Source: Bacteroides sp. (GTDB taxonomy: Bacteria; Bacteroidota; Bacteroidia; Bacteroidales; Bacteroidaceae). From it: DNA of 64,000 nucleotides. Positions 48,801 through 57,375 of the stretch are shown piece after piece. The translations under genes and the position numbers were made by a program. The DNA lies in assembly GCA_021201335.1 (NCBI GenBank), contig JAJQFD010000010.1, forward strand, positions 62,001-126,000, written 5' to 3'. Position 1 is the first letter of the stretch. Each line of letters opens with the position of its first letter. The notes under the pieces were generated by a model, which saw only the letters and a program-made list of their open reading frames with translations, had not been told where the DNA came from and did no database searches.

Positions 48801-49872
48801 AATAATTTTCATCTTCCGCAAATGCGCTTACTATTCTGTGATTTAATCCGCTTGTTTGGGGCAAATAAGATGTAAAAGCATTTTTCTCATCTAAATTCAC
48901 ATAACATACCGCACCTGAATATGTGCCTATCCAAATGTTTCTTTGATTATCTTCGTTGATGGTCCAGATCGAATTATTTGGTAAACTAAACGGATCCGAA
49001 TCAGAATGAATAAAGTGTGTATATTCTCGGGTATTTGGGTTAAGTATATATAATCCATCAAGCGTCCCCAACCAGATATGGCCCTTTTTATCAATGAAAA
49101 AAGATCTTACAGAAGTAGGATATTCCTTGAAAAATTCAAAACGATCATCAATAGTAAAAGTAGATAAATCAATTTTATATAATCCGTATTTATTGACTAA
49201 TACCCAAAGTTTTCCCTGATGGGCTTTTGCAGCTAGTATGAGACCATCTTTATGTGGCAGCGTATAGCATTGCACAAATTCATTTTTTGCATAATTAAAA
49301 CGATAAATTCGTTCGTAATTGGTAAATACGTAAAAATCATCATTATAATTACAGCATATTGGCCCGGAGAATGGAATCGAATCTCCATCATACAAGGGAG
49401 TGTTTAAAGTATGTTCTTCAAGATCAAACATATTCCAGTTTCTATCATAACGTAACCAAATATTATTTCGATTATCTACATGGACGCTGGCTGTTTTATC
49501 AAATATAAGATTGAAACTATCCGATACATAATCATAGATAAAAGAACCATTGTTAGTAGTCACAAAAAAACGTCCTTTTTTGTCTACTGCTATGCTATGA
49601 AAAATCCATTCTTTTGTATGGTCTATTTTTGAAAAGTAAGAATGGAACCTTTTGTACTGATATCCGTCAAAGCGATATAAATCATTGTCCATTACTATCC
49701 AGATAAATCCTTGTTTATCCTGTTCTATTTGTTTTACACCGTCAAAATAAAAGCCTCCTTCGGGCGATAGGGTTCTGAACTTATAGTTTTCAACAGAATG
49801 GATGATTGAAGTCGAAAAGGCACAGATCAAAAACAAGAATAGACGTAATAGATATTTGCTTTTATTTTTCAT
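45820..49872 (-). CDS. Hybrid two-component system sensor/regulator (HTCS)
   Basis: A 1350-residue inner-membrane protein. A signal peptide is followed by two seven-bladed Reg_prop beta-propellers (repeated NIWIGTYSG, HIWLGTLDG patterns) to about residue 690. A Y_Y_Y domain (YRLRGYDDQWIEVDASNRIARYSKVPAG), a transmembrane helix (AYMLYGFIILGIIYLIF), HisKA with His824 (ISHDFRTPL), HATPase_c (DTGIGISEKSI, GTGIGLALVKSLV), a receiver with phospho-acceptor Asp1144 (ISDIMMPRKDG) and a C-terminal AraC-type HTH (SRSKLYTKIKALTDKS, IGIESQAYFTNAFKKEFGETP) follow. It senses a PUL 2 breakdown product in the periplasm and activates the locus. It sits between the SusC/D genes and the enzyme operon. Confidence 0.96.
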   Translation of the reverse strand: MKNKSKYLLRLFLFLICAFSTSIIHSVENYKFRTLSPEGGFYFDGVKQIEQDKQGFIWIVMDNDLYRFDGYQYKRFHSYFSKIDHTKEWIFHSIAVDKKGRFFVTTNNGSFIYDYVSDSFNLIFDKTASVHVDNRNNIWLRYDRNWNMFDLEEHTLNTPLYDGDSIPFSGPICCNYNDDFYVFTNYERIYRFNYAKNEFVQCYTLPHKDGLILAAKAHQGKLWVLVNKYGLYKIDLSTFTIDDRFEFFKEYPTSVRSFFIDKKGHIWLGTLDGLYILNPNTREYTHFIHSDSDPFSLPNNSIWTINEDNQRNIWIGTYSGAVCYVNLDEKNAFTSYLPQTSGLNHRIVSAFAEDENYLIVGTEGAGLNYINKKTGEFKYLSINNGITFNNVKSMIVDESQNLWTSMYTGGLDYVSYTSNYITVKNFKQKSNDPNSLLLNNIRKIILENNSGIWIAYQQKRTRISFFSFKDQNFTHFDLDTEAKESYIFDLLRQGENTLWAISNEKLYRMDIKTGVATAINKSDVIFMHLNTFCLDDAGNIWIGTIGNGLIKYNTNTSEFTFLKDILQYNTHSIYSICYDNSYIWMGTDNGLYYYHIAQNKYMKFDKNDGTQGQVYYPLACMKGKDGKLYFGGTSGFTVVNPKEIFLNSYKPRVIISDFFIDHKSTKPNYSSESSMEKIILEYDQTNFGIQFSSDNYLIPEKNLFKYRLRGYDDQWIEVDASNRIARYSKVPAGIYYFEVIAANNDGIWSDTPTIIKIKRKAAPWFSWPAYMLYGFIILGIIYLIFRYYSDKKKLKMQLYLENLEKDKKEEIHQSQLRFFTNISHDFRTPLSLILAAVDKLKQEGLKDNYYRILNSNAQRLLNLINELMQFRTIENGKMKLEVIPLDVNHLVSTLTADFEDYSRQQNIHYQVQLDPELPALIYIDKSVFEKILMNLINNAFKYTGGNGKISIETYGKGRKFKSNYKSCFTVNSETVCDVYFSVVIRDTGIGISEKSIESVFERFYKVNTQNTEAHLGTGIGLALVKSLVLLHKGSITLYSEREAGTDIEVRLPLDQSIYDETEFWMDDTREDESPELNQEQEPMDDMQEIFRRNKRRILIVEDNADLLKLIADYFSVDYEIVTALDGVEASEKLAETEIDLIISDIMMPRKDGITFCQEVKSNMETSHIPVILLTAKTGTESKIEGAHAGADVYFEKPIDLSLLLLSVNNVFEHQRKLKEYYSKNFYVDNPELSANEQDNKFLKQLIDIIDKNIDQSSLDVSYIASELSMSRSKLYTKIKALTDKSIVEFILNYKMKKAARLIIEQNISMRQVMDQIGIESQAYFTNAFKKEFGETPTSFASKYRKKNVNK

Positions 49873-49967
49873 AACGGACTATCTATGAAAGCTTAATGGA
49901 CTCTGACACTTAGTGTCTTATATTTATTTAAAGATACAAAAATTACAGTAATCTACAACCTTTTAAA

Positions 49968-50003
49968 AAACAAGCAGGATAATATGAGATATCCTGCTTG
50001 TTT
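49968..50003 (-). terminator. Terminator of the susC-susD-lipoprotein operon (PUL 2)
   Basis: A perfect 14-bp inverted repeat (49968-49981 with 49990-50003) with an 8-nt loop is followed on the minus strand by TTTTTT. It lies 30 bp past the lipoprotein stop and separates it from the HTCS gene. Confidence 0.85.
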
Positions 50004-50032
50004 GAAAAATCTAATAATTAAACCATTTCATA

Positions 50033-51190
50033 TTATCGGTTGTAAATATAAACTTCTAAATCGCCAACAGAAACATTTCCCGCGTCAGAATAATTCCAAT
50101 CGGTTGCACCACTCTTTAAGTATCCTTTTATGAAATTAATTCTTAAATATTTCAATTCCATTGGATTTTCTACAGGAAATAGTTGATATTTATCAACTTG
50201 TAATGCCTCAGTTACAAATTCACCTAACTCTGTCCATGGATCTGCTTCTGATTTTTTCCCTTGTAATGTAAAAGTATGACATTGTAAATGAGAATAATTC
50301 AGACTACGATGTCTATATCCTAATTGTCCGAATTTGATAACCTCACTAAAATCAATATCCAACCAACATTCTGGTTCATAAATCGGGCGTTTAAGGATTT
50401 TAGGTGCCCAGAAAGTAGAGTTTTTATCATCAAGAAGATTCTTTAAGTCACCTTCATTGGCTTCAAGATTCGATGTAAGTAACCATTTGTCTGAAACAGG
50501 ATGTGTCAAATACAAAGGAGGCTCAGCAGCAATTGTCACAACGGATTGAGTACTTTGCTTAGCTCTGTCATTAGCTGTGATAGTAATTGTTGTGGATTGA
50601 CCGGCTTCACCTACAGCAGTAATAATACCATTTTGATCTACTGTTACGATAGATTCATCTTCCGACGAATAAGTAACTGTCTTATCTGTAGCATCTGAGG
50701 GATTAACTGTTACATACTGAGCCAGATTAAAGGTTTTCCCTACTTCTATTTCCGGAAACTGTCCGGAAGACTGAAGGGTTATACTTGTAACCAATTTAAG
50801 ATAACTATAAACTCTCACAGGGTATACAACGAATATACCAGGATCACGATCTAATGTTACCATAATTGTATCAATTCCTAAAGGAGAAGGAATTTCACCT
50901 TCCGGAGGAGTTTTTACTAAAGGTGTAACGAGTCCGTCGGGAGTTATCTCAATCGCACCTGTCTGTGTTAGAAGACTAAATGTTACTTTAGATGCTTTAT
51001 CCCGAGGCATAACGAATGTTTCAAGTTGAAGCGTTTGATTATCTTCTATTTTAATATATCTTTTATCACTATCGGAAGCTACTCCCACAACTGAAATATT
51101 ACCACTCCTCACATCATCATAATCATCACAACCGGAAAATATAAATCCTAATGAGAAGATACTTAATAATAAATATATAGTCTTTTTCAT
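50033..51190 (-). CDS. Surface glycan-binding-type lipoprotein with Ig-like and discoidin domains
   Basis: A 385-residue lipoprotein with lipobox FSGC at about residue 20. The N-terminal region (about 25-120) is a beta-sandwich like DUF1735-type domains in PULs. Residues of about 130-225 form a Big_2-type Ig domain (VTVNPSDATDKTVTYSSEDESIVTVDQNG). The C-terminal part resembles an F5/8 type C (discoidin) domain (LTSNLEANEGDLKNLLDDKNSTFWAP, ECWLDIDFSEV). It follows susD by 11 bp, so it probably binds the target glycan at the surface. Ligand unknown. Confidence 0.8.
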   Translation of the reverse strand: MKKTIYLLLSIFSLGFIFSGCDDYDDVRSGNISVVGVASDSDKRYIKIEDNQTLQLETFVMPRDKASKVTFSLLTQTGAIEITPDGLVTPLVKTPPEGEIPSPLGIDTIMVTLDRDPGIFVVYPVRVYSYLKLVTSITLQSSGQFPEIEVGKTFNLAQYVTVNPSDATDKTVTYSSEDESIVTVDQNGIITAVGEAGQSTTITITANDRAKQSTQSVVTIAAEPPLYLTHPVSDKWLLTSNLEANEGDLKNLLDDKNSTFWAPKILKRPIYEPECWLDIDFSEVIKFGQLGYRHRSLNYSHLQCHTFTLQGKKSEADPWTELGEFVTEALQVDKYQLFPVENPMELKYLRINFIKGYLKSGATDWNYSDAGNVSVGDLEVYIYNR

Positions 51191-51201
51191 TGTTCTCTGT
51201 T

Positions 51202-53172
51202 TTAATTTGATCTAACAATATCTTTCCAACCCGGATTTTGGATCAAACCGGGATTCAGCTGTAATTCTTTTAATGGTATCGGGAAATAATATCTACGGTC
51301 ATCCCACGGCAAAACTCCATCTATTACCCGAGGTGCCTGAGCCCATGGTATAATAAATCCTTCGGAATCGACAAATGTATTAATATTTTTCTGGTATTTC
51401 GGAGCCGCTGTTTCTTTGTACCCAGTAGCAGGATTTACCTGATCTACCCGACCATCGTAAAGAGCTTCCTTTTCAGGAGTCATTTTCATTCCTCTCAATT
51501 GCACCGTAAACAACTTTCCAGCTTTCCAACGAATTAAGTCTTCATATCTTAGCCCTTCCATCATTAGTTCAACACGACGCTCACGTCTAATTTCACGAAG
51601 AATCGGCGAAACGGAATAATCTAACTTTTCTGCATAAATAACATCTAGCCGTGGATCAGCAGGAATATTACTCAAACTGAGTTTTGCATTCGGATATTTA
51701 ACAAAATCAAATCCAGCCCTTTCACGCAAGGCATTTACAGTTTTATTCAAATCATCATCAGTTATAGTCCCCAATTCTGCTTTCGCTTCGGCATATATTA
51801 ATAATAACTCACCATACCGAAATATATGTGCTGTTTGTTTTCCTAATGTTCTATCTTCCCAATTAGCATAATCGGGCATCCAATGTTTAATAAAACGATA
51901 ACCTGTAACCGTTGAGTTATACATTTTGGTAGGACTACCTCCTCCTGTCGCCTGAGTTATGGCGGGATATATAATGCCCACTTCTTCTATACCATATTTA
52001 CCTCCAGCATTAAAATCAAATACACTGGCGTATTCTCCTGGCTTGCAAATAGTTTGTGTAAGACGAGGATCGCGGTTATCCAATTCTTCCCACATGCCAT
52101 CATAACCTTTAAATAAAGGGTTTAGTTCATAACTACCGGGACTACCACTAATATAAATGGGCCTGCCATCTTCACACAAGTATTCTTCCAATGCACCTTT
52201 GGGAGCGCCGGCAGGATAACGGGTATGATTATTAAATCCCCAATAACGAGGGGTTGCTGTACCTACAGTCGCTCCATCATATACGCGTGCCAGTATCGTC
52301 TCTTTATTCCCATGTTTTGTTGGATGATCTTTCTGAACAAATAACTGCCAATAAGAATCACTTACATTCGGATCTTTAAATAATTGATAACGACCTTTAT
52401 CCATAATAAGTTTTGCAGCTGCAGCACTTTGCTCCAAAAATCCAGAAGCGGTAGACTGCAGATTTAATTCCGTATGATATTTGCGGAATGTACCTTCGAA
52501 CAAGCAGAATTTTGCTTTCAGAAATAAAGCCTGATCCTGATTTATACGCCCTCCAGGTTCACTATTATCTAAAGTATGTTCTACAGCAAAATCAATACAT
52601 TTCATGATATTGTCTACCAATTCAACACGGGGTGTTCTTATTGAATATAATTCAGGATCCTCTAAAGATAACTCTTTCTCCAGCCAGGGTACTTCCCCTA
52701 ATGCAAGAAGTTTTGTATAATAATCCATCGCTTTAAAGAAATAAGCTTCGGCAGCCCATTTATTCAAATTATCAGGATTTGTTGTAGCAACTTCCTGATA
52801 GTGATTAAGGAAATAATTAACTTTTCTTAATCTTTTCCACTCCCAGGGAGCATTATAATATTCAGGAGCTTCATTGGGGGTTTCATACGTGCCTTGAAGT
52901 TTCCCATCAGGGGCTGTGCCAGCATAAACAGCATTATCACTGAATATATCTGAATAAATTATCGGACTTCCACCGCCTGTCAAATTTAAATAAGTTTTTA
53001 TTGCGTCGGTCAAATTGGTTTCACCTCTACCGTGTCCTATGATATAATATTGATATAATCCATCCAGATATAACGGTAAATCTGATTCTTTCGTAAAGAA
53101 TGTTCCGTCAGCCATTGAATCTATCGGATCTTGTTGCATAAAATCGTCATTACAAGCAGTAAAAAATAGCAT
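51202..53172 (-). CDS. SusD-like outer-membrane lipoprotein with signal peptide out of frame (PUL 2)
   Basis: A RagB/SusD-type protein (open frame 656 residues). TPR-like helices (AAEAYFFKAMDYYTKLLAL) and the C-terminal patterns FRYGELLLIYAEAKAELG, REIRRERRVELMMEGLRYEDLIRWK and YYFPIPLKELQLNPGLIQNPGW are present. The open frame starts within the signal sequence at MLFFTACNDDF. The proper start is ATG at 53215, but it is out of frame. Dropping one base of the seven-A run (53190-53196, T7 on the coding strand) restores MKKQYIIFSAALAV followed by MLFFTAC, an ideal lipoprotein signal. As sequenced, export would fail. The gene follows susC by about 15 bp. Confidence 0.88.
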   Translation of the reverse strand: MLFFTACNDDFMQQDPIDSMADGTFFTKESDLPLYLDGLYQYYIIGHGRGETNLTDAIKTYLNLTGGGSPIIYSDIFSDNAVYAGTAPDGKLQGTYETPNEAPEYYNAPWEWKRLRKVNYFLNHYQEVATTNPDNLNKWAAEAYFFKAMDYYTKLLALGEVPWLEKELSLEDPELYSIRTPRVELVDNIMKCIDFAVEHTLDNSEPGGRINQDQALFLKAKFCLFEGTFRKYHTELNLQSTASGFLEQSAAAAKLIMDKGRYQLFKDPNVSDSYWQLFVQKDHPTKHGNKETILARVYDGATVGTATPRYWGFNNHTRYPAGAPKGALEEYLCEDGRPIYISGSPGSYELNPLFKGYDGMWEELDNRDPRLTQTICKPGEYASVFDFNAGGKYGIEEVGIIYPAITQATGGGSPTKMYNSTVTGYRFIKHWMPDYANWEDRTLGKQTAHIFRYGELLLIYAEAKAELGTITDDDLNKTVNALRERAGFDFVKYPNAKLSLSNIPADPRLDVIYAEKLDYSVSPILREIRRERRVELMMEGLRYEDLIRWKAGKLFTVQLRGMKMTPEKEALYDGRVDQVNPATGYKETAAPKYQKNINTFVDSEGFIIPWAQAPRVIDGVLPWDDRRYYFPIPLKELQLNPGLIQNPGWKDIVRSN

Positions 53173-53229
53173 TACCGCTAACGCTGCCGAAAAAAATGAT
53201 ATATTGTTTTTTCATTTCTGTATAATTTT

Positions 53230-56200
53230 TTAAAATCCAACTTGAATACCTAAAGCTATCGTACGTTTTGAAGGATATGAGTCTCTGATGTATTCAAGGT
53301 CTAAATATTTGGGTATATCTGTAATTGCAAATAGGTTATAACCTGATACATGTACTCTCACTTTACTTAATTTTATTCTTTGTACAATAGATTGTGGTAA
53401 AGTGTATCCCAAGATAGCCTGACGTAAAGATAAATAGGATGCATCCAGCAAGTACCCACTCTGGGTTCGATTAGCAATTTCGCTTCCATACATCGGATAT
53501 TTCGTATTGGTTCTTTCAGGCATCCATGAATTATTATAGTAATCCCATGAACCGGCACCTTTGCCCCAATAGGTAGCAGTATTTTCTATCCAGTAGTCTC
53601 TTTTTCCTACACCCTGGAATAATAAATCCAAATCGAATCCTTTATATTGAAGTCCCAGGTTTACAGAAAAACGATAACGAGGGGTATTATTTCCGATAAT
53701 CCGACGGTCGCCAGGATTATCAACCGTACTTTCTCCACTTGTAATAATACCATCTCCATTTATGTCGTGATACCACAAATAGCCGGGATATACTACTTCA
53801 TTATTGAATACAGGGCCATTATAGATTGGGTTGTTCTTTTCATCCAATATGAAACCACCGTTGGCATCTAATAAAAAGTCTTCTTTTTGAAGAATACCGC
53901 CGGTTTCATATCCCCATATTTCGCCCAAATACATTCCTGCGTAGGTATTTCCATCTCCTATCGTTTTTTTCTCATTGGAAGGGTCTTTTGTTACTTTTGC
54001 TTTATAATCAAATAACGATAATCCGATATTGTAACGAAGGCCACAAGAAAGCTTATCTCTCCATTTTACTTGTAACTCCCATCCACGGTTACGCAATACT
54101 CCCCCATTTTCCCAAGGCAAAGTGCCTCCTACTAATGCCGGATATTCTCTACCTCCTTTTAATAATATATCGGAAGTTTTTCTCTCGTATATATCTAAGG
54201 AAGCATCCAGCCGGTTCTGTAAAGCCGTAACATCAATACCGAAGTTTATACTCGTTGATTTTTCCCATGTCAATGAAGGACTAGGAATACTTGGAGGAGT
54301 TATACCCACTCCAAAGCGTTCTCCGTCAAAGTAAAAATTCGCACTTCCTCTTCCAAACGTAGACTGATATGGATAATTACCACTTGGTTGGCTTCCAAGT
54401 TCACCATAAGAACCTCTGATTTTCAGGTTATCAAGCCACCCTCTGGTTTTCTCCATAAATTTTTCTTCCGATATTCTCCATCCAAGCGAGAATGTTGGAT
54501 ATGTCTGGAAACGATTTGATTTAGGGAATTTAGAACTACCATCGTATCGTATATCAAATTCAAACAGATAACGGCTCTTATAATCATACATCAGTCGACC
54601 GAACACGGCGCGCGAAGTAACAATATAATTGCTTACCGAAGATGTGTTCTTTGTTGGGTCTTCTACCAATCCCGGATTCAGAATATAGGGATCCAGCATA
54701 TTTACTAATGATAAGTAACTTTGTGAATAGCTGCTCCTTTCCTGATTAACACCTACTAAAGCCGACACATTATGATCGTTAGCAAAGGTTTTCATGTAAT
54801 TAAGATATACATTTATCGCATATCTATCGGTAGTAGACTTTGTTATATTCCCTTTGTTTTGTTCTGCATTTCTTGGATCCAACGTTTCCCAAGAGGCATT
54901 TACTTTCTCTTGTCTGGGAGTTGTTACTTCTTTTTTGTAAGTAATAGGGGTCAAAGAGAAATCTGCTTTTAGTATCAACTCCTTTGGTATAATTGCAAAT
55001 TCGGGAGATATGGAAAAGATAGATGTTCTTCTGGAAGTTTTGGTTCTACCGCCCGCATACAAAAAACTAGCCTGATTTTCGGTTGGTGTATTAGGAATAG
55101 GATCATCCGGAGCCGTTAATATAGGCATATAAATATTCAGTTCCGGGTAATATTTTCCCACCGAACCCCACAAGTCCCCATCTACTCTTTTAGTTGGAGC
55201 TTTATAGTTAAATATATTATGTGAAACTTTAGCCGAAACTTTAAAACGAGATGTAATTTGAGCTGTAAGATTCATCATCATATTATATCTGTTTAAATCA
55301 TCCGGATTTATCTTATACATCCCTTCCTGATTTTGTGCTCCTAACGAGATATTATAAGCCATCCTATCACCTCCTCCTCTGACACTAAAATTATGCTTTT
55401 GCGTGGGAGTCCAATCTCTGACTAGTTCTTTATAAGGATTGGTATTACCGACCCATTCTATAGTTCCTCCTATTACTTCTCCTTTCATGTACCACGGCTT
55501 ATTATTAACCGGATCATTTATATAGGCAAGCATGTGCTCAAGCCTGATCTCATCTTGTTCCGAATATTGGGTTCCTACAGTCCAAAGATTTTTATCTAAC
55601 CCCGCTTTATAAATAGTATAAGAATTCAAGAGATCAGGCGTACTCACAGGTTTATCCCATGAGATATCATACGAATAATTTATTTGGGCCTTTTGATTAA
55701 AAGATCCTGATTTTGTTTGTACCAAAACAACACCAAAAGTAGCCCTGGTACCATAGATCGCAGCAGCAGAAGCATCTTTAAGAACAGAAATATTGTCTAT
55801 ATCTGCAGGATTAATTTGGTTCAAGTCCTCATTACTAATTTCAATTCCATCTAAAAGGATAAGTGGCGCACCCGAAACGATATCTAGTTTATTTGCATCT
55901 GTAGCCGCTCCTGTTCTATCTCTTCGCGAGCGGATTGTTGTAGCACCACGCACATTCAAATTCGGAACTTTATTAGGGTCTCCTCCGTCAATACTAATAT
56001 TTAAACCTGGAGCCGCTCCAATAAGGGCTTGACCGATATTGGCTACCGGCCTGTTTTCGAATGCCTCTGCTCCAATTAAAGCAACAGCTGCAGTCAAATT
56101 TCCTTTTTTCTGAGATTGGAAACCAATGACTACAACTTCATCCAGAAGCTGGGTATCTTCCGCCAATGTTACCTTCAAATGAGTCTGATTACTTACTGTA

Positions 56201-56493
56201 ACCTCTTGTGTTTTAAAACCAATTAATGAAATTACCAATACTGATTTACTACTAGGAACAGTTACTCTAAACTCTCCATCCAGATTCGTTATGGTACCTT
56301 GTGAGGTTCCTTTTACCTGAACGGTTGCCCCTATTATTGGTTCTCCAAGCAGGTCTACCACTGTTCCGGTAACAGTAATCGTTTGAGCAGTCAGTCTGGT
56401 TCCAAACGAAATCAGCACAAAAAACAGCAAGATCAAAGATCGCTGTAGAAATACGTTTTGTTTTTGAAACTCTTTCTTTGACAATTGTTTCAT
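53230..56493 (-). CDS. SusC-like TonB-dependent outer-membrane receptor (PUL 2)
   Basis: A 1087-residue intact receptor. An unusually long signal sequence (SLILLFFVLISFGTRLTAQ) is followed by the carboxypeptidase-like domain (VTGTVVDLLGEPIIGATVQV), a TonB-plug (DEVVVIGFQSQKKGNLTAAV, SVLKDASAAAIYGTRATFG) and a large beta-barrel ending IALGIQVGF with the terminal aromatic needed for BAM recognition. It imports an oligosaccharide with TonB energy. It is first in the operon susC-susD-discoidin lipoprotein. A minus-strand -7 box TACCTTTG (56588-56595) lies about 95 bp upstream. Confidence 0.96.
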   Translation of the reverse strand: MKQLSKKEFQKQNVFLQRSLILLFFVLISFGTRLTAQTITVTGTVVDLLGEPIIGATVQVKGTSQGTITNLDGEFRVTVPSSKSVLVISLIGFKTQEVTVSNQTHLKVTLAEDTQLLDEVVVIGFQSQKKGNLTAAVALIGAEAFENRPVANIGQALIGAAPGLNISIDGGDPNKVPNLNVRGATTIRSRRDRTGAATDANKLDIVSGAPLILLDGIEISNEDLNQINPADIDNISVLKDASAAAIYGTRATFGVVLVQTKSGSFNQKAQINYSYDISWDKPVSTPDLLNSYTIYKAGLDKNLWTVGTQYSEQDEIRLEHMLAYINDPVNNKPWYMKGEVIGGTIEWVGNTNPYKELVRDWTPTQKHNFSVRGGGDRMAYNISLGAQNQEGMYKINPDDLNRYNMMMNLTAQITSRFKVSAKVSHNIFNYKAPTKRVDGDLWGSVGKYYPELNIYMPILTAPDDPIPNTPTENQASFLYAGGRTKTSRRTSIFSISPEFAIIPKELILKADFSLTPITYKKEVTTPRQEKVNASWETLDPRNAEQNKGNITKSTTDRYAINVYLNYMKTFANDHNVSALVGVNQERSSYSQSYLSLVNMLDPYILNPGLVEDPTKNTSSVSNYIVTSRAVFGRLMYDYKSRYLFEFDIRYDGSSKFPKSNRFQTYPTFSLGWRISEEKFMEKTRGWLDNLKIRGSYGELGSQPSGNYPYQSTFGRGSANFYFDGERFGVGITPPSIPSPSLTWEKSTSINFGIDVTALQNRLDASLDIYERKTSDILLKGGREYPALVGGTLPWENGGVLRNRGWELQVKWRDKLSCGLRYNIGLSLFDYKAKVTKDPSNEKKTIGDGNTYAGMYLGEIWGYETGGILQKEDFLLDANGGFILDEKNNPIYNGPVFNNEVVYPGYLWYHDINGDGIITSGESTVDNPGDRRIIGNNTPRYRFSVNLGLQYKGFDLDLLFQGVGKRDYWIENTATYWGKGAGSWDYYNNSWMPERTNTKYPMYGSEIANRTQSGYLLDASYLSLRQAILGYTLPQSIVQRIKLSKVRVHVSGYNLFAITDIPKYLDLEYIRDSYPSKRTIALGIQVGF

Positions 56494-56587
56494 ACTACAT
56501 AGATTTAATTATAGATTAACTTTACAATATTCCATTATAACTCTTAGGGGGAATCATAAGGTTTTTTGCATTTCATAACATCATACA

Positions 56588-56595
56588 CAAAGGTA
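56588..56595 (-). promoter_or_regulatory. Candidate -7 element of the PUL 2 susC operon
   Basis: TACCTTTG on the minus strand matches TAnnTTTG. No TTTG box is found 19-21 bp further upstream, as expected if the HTCS supplies activation. The rest of 56494-57053 shows no gene or strong structure. Confidence 0.45.
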
Positions 56596-57053
56596 CAGGC
56601 AGGCTATTCAACGGTTTTACTGTTTTCAACTTTTTATTTACTCTAACTTACTTTAAGGATTGAAAGGCTTTTTACTATTCTGATTATATAAAATATAACT
56701 CATTAAATTGCATTCAAATATACAATATCTAATGAATGTTACCCTATCTGCTTTTCTAAATCCAATATTGTCTTTTTGTCAATTTGATAATTGAATGTGC
56801 TCAGATTTTCGTCTACGCGCACAAATTAGGAAGAGTGATAAAAAACGCTAGAAAATAGCATTAGAGAAATACAGGAAGAAAGTAATTGCACGGATATAAA
56901 AACACACGTCAACAACTGGCAGGCTTAAGTTGATAAATGAAAAATCTATTTGATCAGACAAATAAAGAAATTCTGTCTAAATCACAAATTTATCTGTCTC
57001 ATCTTTCAGAAGCAACCAGATCAATCAAGGACAAATGAAGATGAAGCTCCAGC

Positions 57054-57163
57054 AACTTGAGCCGCGGGCTTTCGACAACGCGCGGCTCAAATTTCGGAAC
57101 TTGAGCCGCGGCTTGTCGCAACTTGAGCCGCGCGTTTCCAAAACTTGAGCCGCGCGTTGTCTG
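57054..57163. repeat. 22-bp-period GC-rich intergenic array, set C
   Basis: Five 22-bp slots start at 57054, 57076, 57098, 57120 and 57142. Four open with AACTTGAGCCGCG. The slot at 57076 holds the same core inverted (CGCGGCTCAA, within 57079-57092), still on the 22-bp grid. The unit at 57098 forms the palindrome AGCCGCGGCT. The sequence is far richer in G+C than its flanks. There is no ORF and no promoter of the usual type. Confidence 0.8.
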
Positions 57164-57375
57164 AAACGAAAGCTTTAATGATCAAAAAAGGTAGCTTTGA
57201 AAGGCATTTATGGCCATTTTAAACACTTTTTTGCATCTCATTGAGTCCTTTTTCCCCAATAAGCCGTTACCAAAAATAGCTATATCTAATCAAAAAGATA
57301 GAGAACACGAAAAATATCAAACAATTTGAAAAATCATCCGTTAAGTCATTTTCTAAAGAAAGAATGAAAAATATT

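Noticed and set aside
17207..57163. The three 22-bp-period arrays as CRISPR arrays
   Set aside because: Cores are 9-15 bp, the non-core part is about 7-13 bp, one unit is inverted, and no cas gene is present.
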